DNA of 34,415 nucleotides from Blastopirellula sp. (GTDB taxonomy: Bacteria > Planctomycetota > Planctomycetia > Pirellulales > Pirellulaceae): positions 67,187 through 101,601 of the forward strand of contig NZVR01000092.1 of NCBI GenBank assembly GCA_002701545.1, given 5' to 3'. A program made the translations under genes and the position numbers. The stretch's first letter is position 1; every line of letters starts with the position of its first letter. Below the pieces are notes generated by a model. It was given only the letters and a program-made list of their open reading frames with translations. It was not told the DNA's origin and did no database searches. Shown in pieces: positions 17,125 through 26,096 of this stretch.

Positions 17125-17328
17125 TTACCTGAGCTTCGTGACGGTCACTACAAGGCCCGCCAAGCCACTCAGTGACAACGGAATCGCTGGTCCCATGTTC
17201 ATCGCGACATCCACCGACACAAAGCATATGCGGCGAGGTGCAAGGGCGGATACAATCAAAGTCGCCACCGCTGTCAGTAACCAAAGTATGGTCGCCCGTT
17301 TCGTGCGGTTTCGTGGGACAACGCCCAA
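17125..17328 (-). CDS. Possible small membrane protein or remnant (convergent with SASA gene)
   Basis: 67 residues from a TTG at 17328 with no Shine-Dalgarno. The translation is strongly membrane-like: RNRTKRATILWLLTAVATLIVSALAP followed by a second hydrophobic segment GPAIPLSLSGLAGLVVTV. Directly upstream in the same frame, before a TGA, the translation is also hydrophobic (WYFVIWIIC), as though one Trp codon had become TGA in a three-helix protein. This would be a membrane protein with a nonsense mutation, or a short intact two-helix protein. No family recognised; coding status is uncertain. Confidence 0.35.
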   Translation of the reverse strand: MGVVPRNRTKRATILWLLTAVATLIVSALAPRRICFVSVDVAMNMGPAIPLSLSGLAGLVVTVTKLR

Positions 17329-17419
17329 CGCTCAGCAGATGATCCAAATCACGAAGTACCAGGTTCCGCCATGACCACGGCGAACACACACACTCCGAGG
17401 TCACAAAGAAAGGAAACCC

Positions 17420-18157
17420 ATGATGACACGTCCAGGGTTCAACAAGTCCATTGCAGTGGTCATTTCCACCGTCGCTTTGTGGCTGGCAGTTCCAGCATTC
17501 CAGGCGGCCGCAATCCCTCCACCACCTCCGAAACAGGACGGCAATACGAAAGACGGTCCGAAATTAAAATACGTTCCCAGCGCAGAACTCACGTCAGAAC
17601 AGAAAAAAACTGTGATCGCATTGGCCGCAAAACGAGGGATCAAGCAGGTCACTGAAATCTCGACCTATGTGCTTTACCCGTCGCCGTTTCGCGGGATCAC
17701 CGTCAAGGGGGTTGAGCAAATCCAAGGCCGTGAGGTCACGACGCAGGTCCTCAGGGTTCAGTTTAAGGACTGGGCACCCGAGCAGCAGAAACCGGGCAAA
17801 AACGACATTCAAGTCGGAGACTTTTGGGCTGGCAAGCCATTTACACGCAAGCAGACCATTCTCAAGGTGGCCAAGAAGGAATACCGCACCGGGACGATTC
17901 AAGGTTTAAGCATTGCTGAGACCGAATCCATACTGAGCCGCCTGCTGGAAAACAAATACACCTTCGGAGCCAACGTGAGACAAACCAGCTTGGACCAGAT
18001 CGACTGGAGTCAACCGCAAAGCTTCCGCAAGCGAGGCGACGTCATTTCAGTCGGATTCCTCCACAAAGGCGGAACCGGCAGCGGGTTCTTTGAACTGGAA
18101 ATTAAACCAACAGATGAGGCATTGAACATTCAGCAGCTATTTCAGGCAATACCCTGA
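17420..18157 (+). CDS. Secreted protein of unknown function
   Basis: 245 residues; AAAGGA lies six bases before the first of two adjacent ATGs. The signal peptide (SIAVVISTVALWLAVPAFQAAA) is followed by a proline run (IPPPPPK) and about 215 residues rich in Lys, Thr, Gln and Val. Recognisable only as a mixed alpha/beta soluble domain (TYVLYPSPFRGITVKGVEQIQGR, VLRVQFKDWAPEQQ, GFFELEIKPTDEALNIQQLF). No cysteine and no catalytic motif is evident. It sits alone between the esterase and the DUF4236 gene, with about 400 bases of apparently empty sequence behind it. Confidence 0.7.
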   Translation: MMTRPGFNKSIAVVISTVALWLAVPAFQAAAIPPPPPKQDGNTKDGPKLKYVPSAELTSEQKKTVIALAAKRGIKQVTEISTYVLYPSPFRGITVKGVEQIQGREVTTQVLRVQFKDWAPEQQKPGKNDIQVGDFWAGKPFTRKQTILKVAKKEYRTGTIQGLSIAETESILSRLLENKYTFGANVRQTSLDQIDWSQPQSFRKRGDVISVGFLHKGGTGSGFFELEIKPTDEALNIQQLFQAIP

Positions 18158-18563
18158 ACACACCACATCTCACCTGTCGCGTGGAGCAGCTCGATGCTCG
18201 CAGAACGGAGCATGACGAGACATATCGTCTGCATCGCGGTGTGACTTGGTTCCCTGGCAAATGCGTTGAGACACTGCCAGCCCAGGCACGACATCAGCGA
18301 CGTTCTAGATGAGATGTTGAGCCTGTCGTTCAACGACTTGTTCCCACGGGTTTCTGCTGAAGTGATGGATTGACCATCTGGATAGATTGCGAGTTCACCG
18401 ACATGCCAAATCATTGCTTCGTTCGCGAACAAGGAGATGCAATCGCTTGCAAGGATCGCAGGACGTTTCAGGGCAGGAAGTCACTGAAAGCACCGTGTCG
18501 TAGGATGCCCCACGGTCAGAGGTCGCAGATGGAGGTTGATCGACATCCAACCAGGAGCGCCCG
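18158..18563. other. Intergenic stretch before the DUF4236 gene
   Basis: Roughly 400 bases without a supported gene. A small inverted repeat (ATGCTC / GAGCAT, near 18193-18211) is the only structure seen. Open frames on both strands show no domain. It presumably holds the promoter of the DUF4236 gene. Confidence 0.45.
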
Positions 18564-19976
18564 ATGGGATTGAGATTTCGCAAGAGCTTCAAACTGTGCC
18601 CGGGAGTCAGGACGACCCTCAGTTTAAGCGGCGTCTCGGTCAGCGCAGGTGTTCCGGGCGCGCGGGTGACAGCGTCCAAACGCGGCCTCATGTCCACTTT
18701 GGGAATACCCGGCACAGGAATCTACTACCAACAGAACCTCAGCAGTGGAGGCAAGCAATCTCAGGCGGCGGTGGCAGCCGAAGCACGAAAACAACAGAGA
18801 GCCGAGCAGCGCCGCGTCGCGGCGGAACAACGTCAAATGCAAGCTGAACAGCGCCGCCTGCAAGCCGAGCAGCGCCGCATTGAGCTGGAGCAACGTACAC
18901 AGCAATCCATGACGCTGATCCAGCAGTATGAGTCACAACAGAAAGGGCTTGTCGATTGCTGGAGAGCGCAGGTGGATTCCATTCCGCCATCCGCCTACGC
19001 GGACGCCGCCGCGCTGCGTCCTTTCGTGCCACAAGAAAAGCCACCTGCGCCCCTCAACTTGCCTCGCGAGAAGAACCGCTTGGCGGGTGAAGTGAGGAAG
19101 GAGTACCTCGCGCGCCAACCGGTTCCCAAACTTTTTCTCGTATGTGTCGGGGCAGGTGCATTGCTTCCTGCATTGGCTGCACTGCTGTTATTCTCTGGAT
19201 TTCTCGGTGCGATTTGTGCCGTCTTCGCCTATGGCGTCTCGGGCGCGTTGGCCTGGTCTGGGGTCGTCTGGTGGTGGAGCCAGGAGTTTGAGGGCAAAGT
19301 CCAGGCGGAAGCCACCGAACGTTGGCCCGACCGAGAAAAATCCGTGCAACGGGAACACCAAGAAGTTATCGCAGCTTATCAGGAACGGTTGCAGGAAAGT
19401 CAGCAACAATGGCAGCGTCTTGAATTAGACCGCACAGAGTGGGCGCGCCAGCTGGTCGACGGAAATGTCGAAACGCTCAACGAAGCCGTCTCGTCGTCCC
19501 TTTCCGATCTCGACTTTCCGTTTGAGACATCATGCCGCACCTGTGTTCCGGAAAAGACTGCCGTCCTCATCGACGTGGATTTACCTGAGTTGGAAGACGT
19601 GATCTTTACCAAGTCGATGCGCGTCAAGAAGGACGGCAGCATCTCGGAACGGAACCGCAAGCAATCCACCAGAAATGAAGAATATGCGCAACTGGTAGCT
19701 GGCCTGGTGGTGCTGCTGGGCACCACTGCGCTGTCGTCCGCTCCAACGGCCAACCGAGTCGTCGTTGCCGGCTATACACAACGATTAAAACGCGGCACGA
19801 TGGCCGACGACTATGTCGTTGTCGTCAGTCTACCAAGGTCATCCATCGCTGACGCAAACACGCTGCGCGGTTGTGATCCAATCGGGCTACTGAAAGAACT
19901 CGGGGCCTCCCTGGAACAGACGCAAACCGGCAAGCTGAAATCCGTCCAAGTCCCCGACTGGGCAGCCTTCGCTTAA
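18564..19976 (+). CDS. DUF4236-domain membrane protein with coiled coil
   Basis: 470 residues. The first 55 are a DUF4236 domain (MGLRFRKSFKLCPGVRTTLS, then GVSVSAGVPGARV, KRGLMSTLGIPGTGIYY), a short basic beta module normally found at the start of bacterial proteins of unknown function. Residues about 65-125 are a Gln/Arg/Glu/Ala coiled coil (AEQRRVAAEQRQMQAEQRR). Two membrane helices follow near 195-245 (LVCVGAGALLPALAALLLF, AICAVFAYGVSGALAWSGVVWW), then a second charged helix and a C-terminal alpha/beta domain of about 170 residues (AVLIDVDLPELEDV, VVLLGTTALSSAP, DDYVVVVSLPRSSI). The last part may be a novel cytoplasmic domain. Function unknown. The metallophosphoesterase follows with 74 bases between stop and likely start. 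Confidence 0.75.
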   Translation: MGLRFRKSFKLCPGVRTTLSLSGVSVSAGVPGARVTASKRGLMSTLGIPGTGIYYQQNLSSGGKQSQAAVAAEARKQQRAEQRRVAAEQRQMQAEQRRLQAEQRRIELEQRTQQSMTLIQQYESQQKGLVDCWRAQVDSIPPSAYADAAALRPFVPQEKPPAPLNLPREKNRLAGEVRKEYLARQPVPKLFLVCVGAGALLPALAALLLFSGFLGAICAVFAYGVSGALAWSGVVWWWSQEFEGKVQAEATERWPDREKSVQREHQEVIAAYQERLQESQQQWQRLELDRTEWARQLVDGNVETLNEAVSSSLSDLDFPFETSCRTCVPEKTAVLIDVDLPELEDVIFTKSMRVKKDGSISERNRKQSTRNEEYAQLVAGLVVLLGTTALSSAPTANRVVVAGYTQRLKRGTMADDYVVVVSLPRSSIADANTLRGCDPIGLLKELGASLEQTQTGKLKSVQVPDWAAFA

Positions 19977-20050
19977 ACGCACAGGCAGTGCACGCAAACG
20001 CTGCGAACGACCACTCAACAAGAACTACATCACCCCCGAAGGCCGACCCG

Positions 20051-20938
20051 ATGACCAACTCGCTCGTGCAACCTCTCTTCGATGGTCCGCTGGACATCGT
20101 GGGTGATATCCATGGGGAGATCGGTCCTCTGCGATCATTGATGCAGCATCTGGGATACGACGATCAGGGAGCTCACCCCGCTGGCCGTCGGCTCGTGTTT
20201 GTCGGCGACCTGACGGACCGTGGACCGGACAGCCCGGCAGTCGTCAGACTCGTCCAACGCCTGACCGAATCCGGCCGCGCACAATGCGTCCTGGGCAATC
20301 ATGACTTGAATATCCTGCTCGATCACCGCAAGCACGACAACGGCTGGTTTTTCGGAGAAACGTTTACAGCAGACGATCAGGTCGTTCCCCAAGTTCTTGC
20401 CGACCAGACGACTCGGCGCCAGATCCTCGACTTTTTCCGCACACTCCCACTTGCGTTGGAACGCCACGACCTGCGTGTGGTGCACGCTTGTTGGCCAGAC
20501 GAGATGATCCATCTTGCCAGAAACGCGAACGATACCGTCGCGCTCTACCACGAATTCCACCAACGGATCGAAGACGCGTTGCCCGCGCGTAAACTCGATC
20601 CGATCGACCAGGAACTGGAACACCAGAATCAAAACCCGGTCAAGCATGTGACTTCAGGACCGGAAGAACGGACCGAGAAGCCGATTGAGTTGGCAGGAAA
20701 AAAACGCCATGAGAAGCGCGTGCACTGGTGGGAGCATTACCACGATGTGTTCTGCGTCTTTGGTCATTACTCCATTCTCGAAGGGAATCCGCGAGGTGGC
20801 GAAACGACGTTCTGCGTCGATTACGGTGTCGGAAAGCGCTGGACCGAACGTCGAACAGGGAAAACGAGCCATTTTCGGTTGAAGCTGGCAGCGTTCCGCT
20901 GGCCCGAAAAAACAATCGTTTTTGATGAGGGAGCGTGA
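20051..20938 (+). CDS. Calcineurin-like metallophosphoesterase (PrpE/bacterial PPP type)
   Basis: 295 residues from the ATG at 20051 (MTNSLVQPLF); a further 21 upstream residues are in frame but low-complexity polar. Metal-binding motifs of the PPP superfamily are complete: GDIHG (18-22), GDLTDRG (52-58), GNHD (82-85), a histidine in RVVHACW, and FGHY near residue 237. The arrangement resembles bacterial PrpE-like diadenosine tetraphosphatases and PPP-type phosphatases. A charged insert (residues about 175-215) interrupts the fold before the last histidine. It has no export signal, so acts in the cytoplasm. Substrate cannot be decided from sequence. Confidence 0.85.
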   Translation: MTNSLVQPLFDGPLDIVGDIHGEIGPLRSLMQHLGYDDQGAHPAGRRLVFVGDLTDRGPDSPAVVRLVQRLTESGRAQCVLGNHDLNILLDHRKHDNGWFFGETFTADDQVVPQVLADQTTRRQILDFFRTLPLALERHDLRVVHACWPDEMIHLARNANDTVALYHEFHQRIEDALPARKLDPIDQELEHQNQNPVKHVTSGPEERTEKPIELAGKKRHEKRVHWWEHYHDVFCVFGHYSILEGNPRGGETTFCVDYGVGKRWTERRTGKTSHFRLKLAAFRWPEKTIVFDEGA

Positions 20939-21191
20939 GCAAGCTCGCCAACCTTCCCTGGAGAAACCAATTTCAAACTGGATCGCATGCGATCGCTCAC
21001 AAAAGGCCCGAATCAAGGACGGCCCCATTTCCTGTCAAGCCATTGCCCATGCAACCACGGGCCTCGCGTCATCTACTGCACATGTTCGGCCATGTTTTGT
21101 TGTTTCAGTCAACATTCACCCACGCGTCGCTGCGCGTCTGATACAGTGTTAGCGTACTGCGTCTGATGATGTGTTTTGAAAGTGCTGCAAG

Positions 21192-22673
21192 ATGAAATCC
21201 AGGGAATCGAATCCCGCGCAAGCCGCTCGGCCAGATGAGGTGTCGTCTTCGCCCGTTGTGCATTATCCGGAACTCCCGGAAACACTGACGGGGCGTTTGA
21301 ATTTCCGCATGTTACGTTACTTTGGCGCCGGAGCCATTCTGGCGTCGGTCACAATCGGCAGTGGCGAGACGCTGATGGCATCGCGGGGAGGTTCGATCTT
21401 CGGCTACTCGGTGTTGTGGGCCGTGCTGGTCGCTTGCGCCGCCAAGGCAGTACAGGTTTACACGGCAGCACGGCACATCACCTTGACCGGCCGCCATCCT
21501 TTGGAAGATTGGGCGCGGATCTCTCGCTGGATTCCTTGGTTACTGATCGTTCTGTGCCTGTGGTGCTTTCCTTTTCTGCTTTCGTTTCTCGCCCTGGTGC
21601 TGGGCGAAATCATCAACGAAATGTTCCATATTGCGACGCCGGACGATCCTCAATTTCGTTTTTGGACACGCGTCTGGGCAACAGGAGCCGCTTTGCTGGC
21701 AATCACCCTGACTTTGATTCAAGGCTACGGCATGATGGAGAAAATCCAGACGACCGTGATCGGATTGCTCCTGTTATCCATTGGTATCGCAACGGTCGTC
21801 GCCAAACCGGATTGGCTGGCCGCCTTGGAAGGAACCTTGGTCCCCACGACGCCTACATACACACCGTGGCTATTGGAAAAATACGGTGACACGTTTGCTG
21901 AACGCACGCCATGGGTCGAAATCACGGCGATCATTGGATTCATTGGCGGCGGAACGTATGACTACCTCGGCTACGTTGGCTGCCTGCGAGAAAAGGCTTG
22001 GGGTGCCGTCGGTTGCGAGGTCGGATCTGCAGCGCGTGTTTCCATCGCGGAGGATGAAGATAACCTGTTTCGAGGGCGACGCTGGTTGCGACCGCCTTGT
22101 ATTGATGTCAACGTAAGCTTCCTGTGCGTCTTCGTTTTCAGCGTGTGCTTTGTGGTCTTGGGGGCTGCCATCCTGCATCCACAGCAGATCGTCCCGGCCA
22201 AAAATGGCGAACTGCTGACACACCAGGCTCAGTTTCTGACGCAACTGCATCCGGCGCTGCTACACGTTTACCAAATTGGTGTCTTCATGGCATTCTGGGG
22301 CACGATCTATGGAGCTTACGAGATTTATGGACGCACGATGTATGAGTGTCTGAGGCCGATCAGCAAGCGCGTTCGAGGGCTGCCTCAGTCGCAGGTGAGA
22401 CGCTACGTCCTCGCTTACTGCGGGCTGGCCGGCATCACACTCACCTGGTTGACTGACAACCCCATCAAACTGATCACGTTTCCGGCGCTTCTCGGCGGCG
22501 TCCTGACGTGCGGGCTGTGGTGCTTTGGGATGGTGTGGCTCGATCGCAAACTGCTTCCGAACGCTCTGAAAATGCGCCTCCCGCTGCTGCTCGCTACGCT
22601 GGCGTCGGGCGCGCTGCTGACCGGTCTCGGCGGCAAAGCATTTTGGGATTACGTCCGTTCACTGCTGTTCTAA
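21192..22673 (+). CDS. Nramp-superfamily-related membrane transporter
   Basis: 493 residues with about eleven hydrophobic segments and a 40-residue polar N-terminus. It matches the divergent Nramp-like transporters of planctomycetes: FGAGAILASVTIGSGETLM in the first helix and GFIGGGTYDYLGYVG in the sixth. The canonical manganese/iron motifs are missing: helix 1 lacks D-P-G-N and helix 6 has no Met-Pro-His. The substrate is therefore unlikely to be Mn2+ or Fe2+ bound in the usual way. The stop is three bases from the stop of the convergent lactonase-like gene, with no terminator between them. Confidence 0.8.
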   Translation: MKSRESNPAQAARPDEVSSSPVVHYPELPETLTGRLNFRMLRYFGAGAILASVTIGSGETLMASRGGSIFGYSVLWAVLVACAAKAVQVYTAARHITLTGRHPLEDWARISRWIPWLLIVLCLWCFPFLLSFLALVLGEIINEMFHIATPDDPQFRFWTRVWATGAALLAITLTLIQGYGMMEKIQTTVIGLLLLSIGIATVVAKPDWLAALEGTLVPTTPTYTPWLLEKYGDTFAERTPWVEITAIIGFIGGGTYDYLGYVGCLREKAWGAVGCEVGSAARVSIAEDEDNLFRGRRWLRPPCIDVNVSFLCVFVFSVCFVVLGAAILHPQQIVPAKNGELLTHQAQFLTQLHPALLHVYQIGVFMAFWGTIYGAYEIYGRTMYECLRPISKRVRGLPQSQVRRYVLAYCGLAGITLTWLTDNPIKLITFPALLGGVLTCGLWCFGMVWLDRKLLPNALKMRLPLLLATLASGALLTGLGGKAFWDYVRSLLF

Positions 22674-22676
22674 ATA

Positions 22677-23717
22677 TCACTCCTTGGCGGGCAACTGGTA
22701 CCCCTTCGCATTCAATCGAATGCGATACAAGCACTTGCCAGCTGTGATGTAGAGCAGATTCGCGTCCTTGCCACGCGCGAAACCAACATTCGTCGGCAAT
22801 TCCGTGGGGATGAAACCAAGCTGCTTTCCATCCGGGTCGTAAATGCCAATACCCGGTTTTTGCGTATTCCGTTCGGCCACATAGATGTTGCCTTTGACAT
22901 CGCAGCACAATCCGTCGGGACCATCCTGCGGGTAGTAATCAACCAGTTTCTTGCGGAAGCTGGCAGTGCCATCGGCGTGCAAGTCGTACGCCAGCAATTG
23001 CATCTTACCTTTCATCGGCTTGGGTTCTTCGACATTCTCAATCGGTGGAATCGGTCCAGTCGAGCCGTTGTTGTGACACACCACATACAGTGTCTTTTGG
23101 TCCGGTGAAACACAGACACCATTCGGTTTTGCCACATCGGTGATGATGCGATGCAAAGACAGATCCGTATCGATTCGATAGACCGCCATCACCGGTTGCT
23201 CGATCGGTTCCGGCCCCAGATAGCGAGGATCGCTGAAATACATGCGCCCTTTTTCATCGATCGTGACGTCGTTAGGAGCATTCAAGGGGCGGTGATTGAA
23301 CATGGCAGCGATGACGAAACTCTGACCCGTCGTCATATTCGTTCGCGTGACACGCCGGCCACCATAGTCGGCTCCTTCGCACACGACCATTCTGCCAGCG
23401 GCATCAAACTTGATGCCGTTGGACATACCGCTGGGCGAGCGAAAAATACGCGTCTTTTCTGTCTTGGGGTCAAAGACCCAGATGTGCCCAGCATGGAACG
23501 ACCCATCGTCCTGTCTGGTCTTGTCAGAGAACGTGATATCGCTGAAGTAAACAAGTCCATCGGGCGCGACCGCCACACCTTCGGTCAGCATAACACCTTC
23601 GAACAGTTTTTCAGGCACGGCACCGGCGGGAACGATTCGACCCTGTGCCGAGACGACTGAAATGAACACAAGGCTTGTCATGACGCAAAGCAACCAGCTC
23701 CAACAATTCCACTTCAT
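22677..23717 (-). CDS. Secreted SMP-30/gluconolactonase-family beta-propeller
   Basis: 346 residues with a signal peptide ending VVSAQ. Propeller repeats and the SMP-30 signature are visible: LTEGVAVAPDGLVYFSDITF, MSNGIKFDAAGRMVVCEGAD, NAPNDVTIDEKGRMYFSDPRY, AKPNGVCVSPDQKTLYVVCH, and DGPDGLCCDVKGNIYVAER. The NAPND and PDGL positions are the expected metal-binding residues. It is a second member of this family in the window, only distantly similar to the one at 4777-5814. It probably hydrolyses a lactone or similar ester outside the cytoplasm. It is divergent from the Ldh_2 gene with 226 bases between starts. Confidence 0.85.
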   Translation of the reverse strand: MKWNCWSWLLCVMTSLVFISVVSAQGRIVPAGAVPEKLFEGVMLTEGVAVAPDGLVYFSDITFSDKTRQDDGSFHAGHIWVFDPKTEKTRIFRSPSGMSNGIKFDAAGRMVVCEGADYGGRRVTRTNMTTGQSFVIAAMFNHRPLNAPNDVTIDEKGRMYFSDPRYLGPEPIEQPVMAVYRIDTDLSLHRIITDVAKPNGVCVSPDQKTLYVVCHNNGSTGPIPPIENVEEPKPMKGKMQLLAYDLHADGTASFRKKLVDYYPQDGPDGLCCDVKGNIYVAERNTQKPGIGIYDPDGKQLGFIPTELPTNVGFARGKDANLLYITAGKCLYRIRLNAKGYQLPAKE

Positions 23718-23943
23718 GATGATTCTCTACCAGATGTTGATGGGGTTTCCGTTATGGTACGCCAGAGGGCATCCGTTTCGCAAAGTGCCATGTTACTGTT
23801 CACGCACTTCACACTGGCCGCATTGGATTTGCTACTATTTATACTTCTCCACCTTGCCTCCCGCCATCATTTTAAGACACCGTTATCACAATCTTTGCAA
23901 AGTGCGTTTTGCATCGAATTCCAATGTTTCCCTTTCCTAACCT

Positions 23944-25026
23944 GTGACGACATCCATGCGATTTGCCCATCAACCACTGCGTGACGTGATCTCGGCCGTT
24001 TTCTCCGCAAATGAATCAAACGAGACGGAAGCTCGACTCGTCGGTGATCACCTGGTCGAAGCCAACCTTGCGGGACACGATTCTCATGGTGTCATTCGCA
24101 CACCGATCTACATTGAATGGTTGCGAGCGGGGGACGTCGTTGCCAATCGGCAGATGCAGATCGTGCATGATGCGGATGCCATGACGCTGGCTGATGGCCA
24201 GTTCGGCTATGGTCAGTCCATTGGGCAACAGGTGGTTGACTTGGGGCTGGAGAAGTGCCGGCAACATGGCGCGGCAGTGATCGCTTTGCGCAACAGCGGG
24301 CACTTGGGCCGCATTGGGCACTGGGCCGAACGCGCTGCGGATGCTGGTGTGGTCTCACTACACTTCGTCAACACCAGCGGGAAAGGGATGTTTGTTGTTC
24401 CGGCAGGTGGCACCGAACCGAGGTTGTCCGTCAATCCTGTCACCATGGGCGTTCCCGTTTCCGGGCGGCCCCACATTATTCTCGATATCGCCGCCGCGGC
24501 AGCCGCCGAAGGCAAGCTCAAAGTGGCTCGCAATTCCGGCCAGTCCGTACCCGACAACTGGATTCTTGATGCCCATGGCCAGCCCACCAATGATCCCAAC
24601 GATTTCTACGATCCGGCGGGAGGACCGCCCGTCGGTGCCATCCTGCCGATTGCTGGCTACAAGGGATTTGGTCTGGCGTTCATGGTCGAACTGCTCGCCG
24701 GGGCACTGACCGGTAGTGGCTGTAGCCAACAAGGGATGACCAGACTGGGACAGGGGATGCTGTCCGTCTTTATTGATCCATCTCAGTTACCGCTGGACGA
24801 CTTCTTCACTGCAGACGCCACGCGATACATCGATTTCGTCAAAAGCGCCCAAACCGCAGAGGCTGACGATCGCATCCTGGTTCCCGGCGAACCAGAGGCA
24901 GAACGGCGCCAGCAACGAATGCGCGAGGGAATCGAGTTGGACGCAACCACCTGGCAGCAGATCGTCCAGGTTGCCCAACAAAGCGGCGTGGACCAAACAC
25001 TCATCGACAACGCAACGCGTGCGTGA
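23944..25026 (+). CDS. Ldh_2-family (malate/L-lactate/ureidoglycolate-type) dehydrogenase
   Basis: 360 residues from the GTG at 23944; the ATG at 23956 (MRFAHQPL) is an equally good start. It belongs to the NAD(P)-dependent malate/L-lactate dehydrogenase family PF02615 (AllD, HcxB, YlbC-like), unrelated to classical lactate dehydrogenases. Family motifs: NLAGHDSHGV, LADGQFGYGQ, ALRNSGHLGRIGHWAE, VNPVTMGVP, DIAAAAAAEGKL, PIAGYKGFGLAFMVELL. The enzyme oxidises a 2-hydroxy acid to a 2-oxo acid. No export signal. The next gene starts 15 bases downstream, so the pair is probably an operon. Confidence 0.9.
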   Translation: MTTSMRFAHQPLRDVISAVFSANESNETEARLVGDHLVEANLAGHDSHGVIRTPIYIEWLRAGDVVANRQMQIVHDADAMTLADGQFGYGQSIGQQVVDLGLEKCRQHGAAVIALRNSGHLGRIGHWAERAADAGVVSLHFVNTSGKGMFVVPAGGTEPRLSVNPVTMGVPVSGRPHIILDIAAAAAAEGKLKVARNSGQSVPDNWILDAHGQPTNDPNDFYDPAGGPPVGAILPIAGYKGFGLAFMVELLAGALTGSGCSQQGMTRLGQGMLSVFIDPSQLPLDDFFTADATRYIDFVKSAQTAEADDRILVPGEPEAERRQQRMREGIELDATTWQQIVQVAQQSGVDQTLIDNATRA

Positions 25027-25041
25027 AGGGTCAGGCGTGCC

Positions 25042-26064
25042 ATGACAGGTTCAAGCGAACAACAAAACGTTTTGGGAAATGGAAACTGGCAATACCGCGC
25101 AATACGGAATTGGCCACAACTTCCGAGTGCTCTGGAACTGGTCGAGGCAATCGGCGTGACCGTCATGCCGGACGACCGTGTGGTCGTGTTCAATCGCGGA
25201 ACACCCGCGATCCTCGTTTTCGAATCCAACGGCACCTTCGTGACGGCGTGGCACGACGAGCAATTCGTCCGCCCCCATGGCATCTCGACAGCTCCGGATG
25301 GAACGTTGTACCTGACAGACGATCTCGGCCACCGTGTCGCGCAGTATCACATTGCCGGGCAATGCATACGGCAAATCGGTCCGGCTGGCATTCCGTCGCC
25401 AACCGGCGTCGATGGTTTTGATTACCGCCACTTGGTCAGTGCCGGCCCCTACCATCTTCCAACCAATGTGGCGATCACTGACAGCGGCGAACTGTTTGTC
25501 GTTGACGGCTACGGTAATGCTCGAGTCCACCACTTTGATGCCGACGGTGAACAGGTGACCTCCTGGGGTCAATCCGGCGATGCACCGGGTGCGTTCCATG
25601 TACCACACGGCGTTTGTGTCAGCGCTGACGAACGCGTTCTGGTTGCCGATCGTGAAAATAGCCGGATTCAAATCTTTGACTTTCAAGGCAAACTGCTGGA
25701 TATCTGGACAGATGTCATTCGTCCCTGTCAGATCTTCGCGGGTGACAACGACGTGTTTTTTGTTGCCGAACTGGGTAACCAGAACGGACGCTTCCCCTGG
25801 CAGCCGCTTCCCGACCAGCCTACTGGCGGACGTGTCAGCATCTTTGATCCAAGCGGCAAGCTACTGAGCCGGTGGGGTGGGGGACTTGATGCGCGACAAC
25901 CAGACGGCTTCTACGCATGCCATGACATCTGCGTGGACAGTGAAGGCAGCATTTATGTAGGAGAAGTGGCGGTCACTGCCGCTCGCGCCGCCGGCGACGA
26001 TCCTTCAGGCCTGCCAACATTAAGAAAGTTTGTCCGCCTCGAAGACAATGACGCTAACACTTAA
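25042..26064 (+). CDS. NHL-repeat protein (PAL-like beta-propeller), cytoplasmic
   Basis: 340 residues without a signal peptide. Six or so NHL repeats are visible: VRPHGISTAPDGTLYLTDDLGHRV, YHLPTNVAITDSGELFVVDGYGNARV, HVPHGVCVSADERVLVADRENSRI, and FYACHDICVDSEGSIYVGE. The order resembles the peptidyl-alpha-hydroxyglycine amidating lyase (PAL) type propellers often annotated in planctomycetes. The absence of an export signal is unusual for that group. It directly follows the dehydrogenase (15-base gap), so it may handle the product or a substrate of that enzyme, but no catalytic site can be assigned. Confidence 0.8.
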   Translation: MTGSSEQQNVLGNGNWQYRAIRNWPQLPSALELVEAIGVTVMPDDRVVVFNRGTPAILVFESNGTFVTAWHDEQFVRPHGISTAPDGTLYLTDDLGHRVAQYHIAGQCIRQIGPAGIPSPTGVDGFDYRHLVSAGPYHLPTNVAITDSGELFVVDGYGNARVHHFDADGEQVTSWGQSGDAPGAFHVPHGVCVSADERVLVADRENSRIQIFDFQGKLLDIWTDVIRPCQIFAGDNDVFFVAELGNQNGRFPWQPLPDQPTGGRVSIFDPSGKLLSRWGGGLDARQPDGFYACHDICVDSEGSIYVGEVAVTAARAAGDDPSGLPTLRKFVRLEDNDANT

Positions 26065-26096
26065 CACCGGACGCCACTGGTCAGGAGGAGTTCGCG

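Noticed and set aside
16100-17404. Long antisense frame of 434 residues opposite the SASA esterase
   Set aside because: It mirrors a well-supported gene; the translation is Cys/Val/Phe-rich with no domain.
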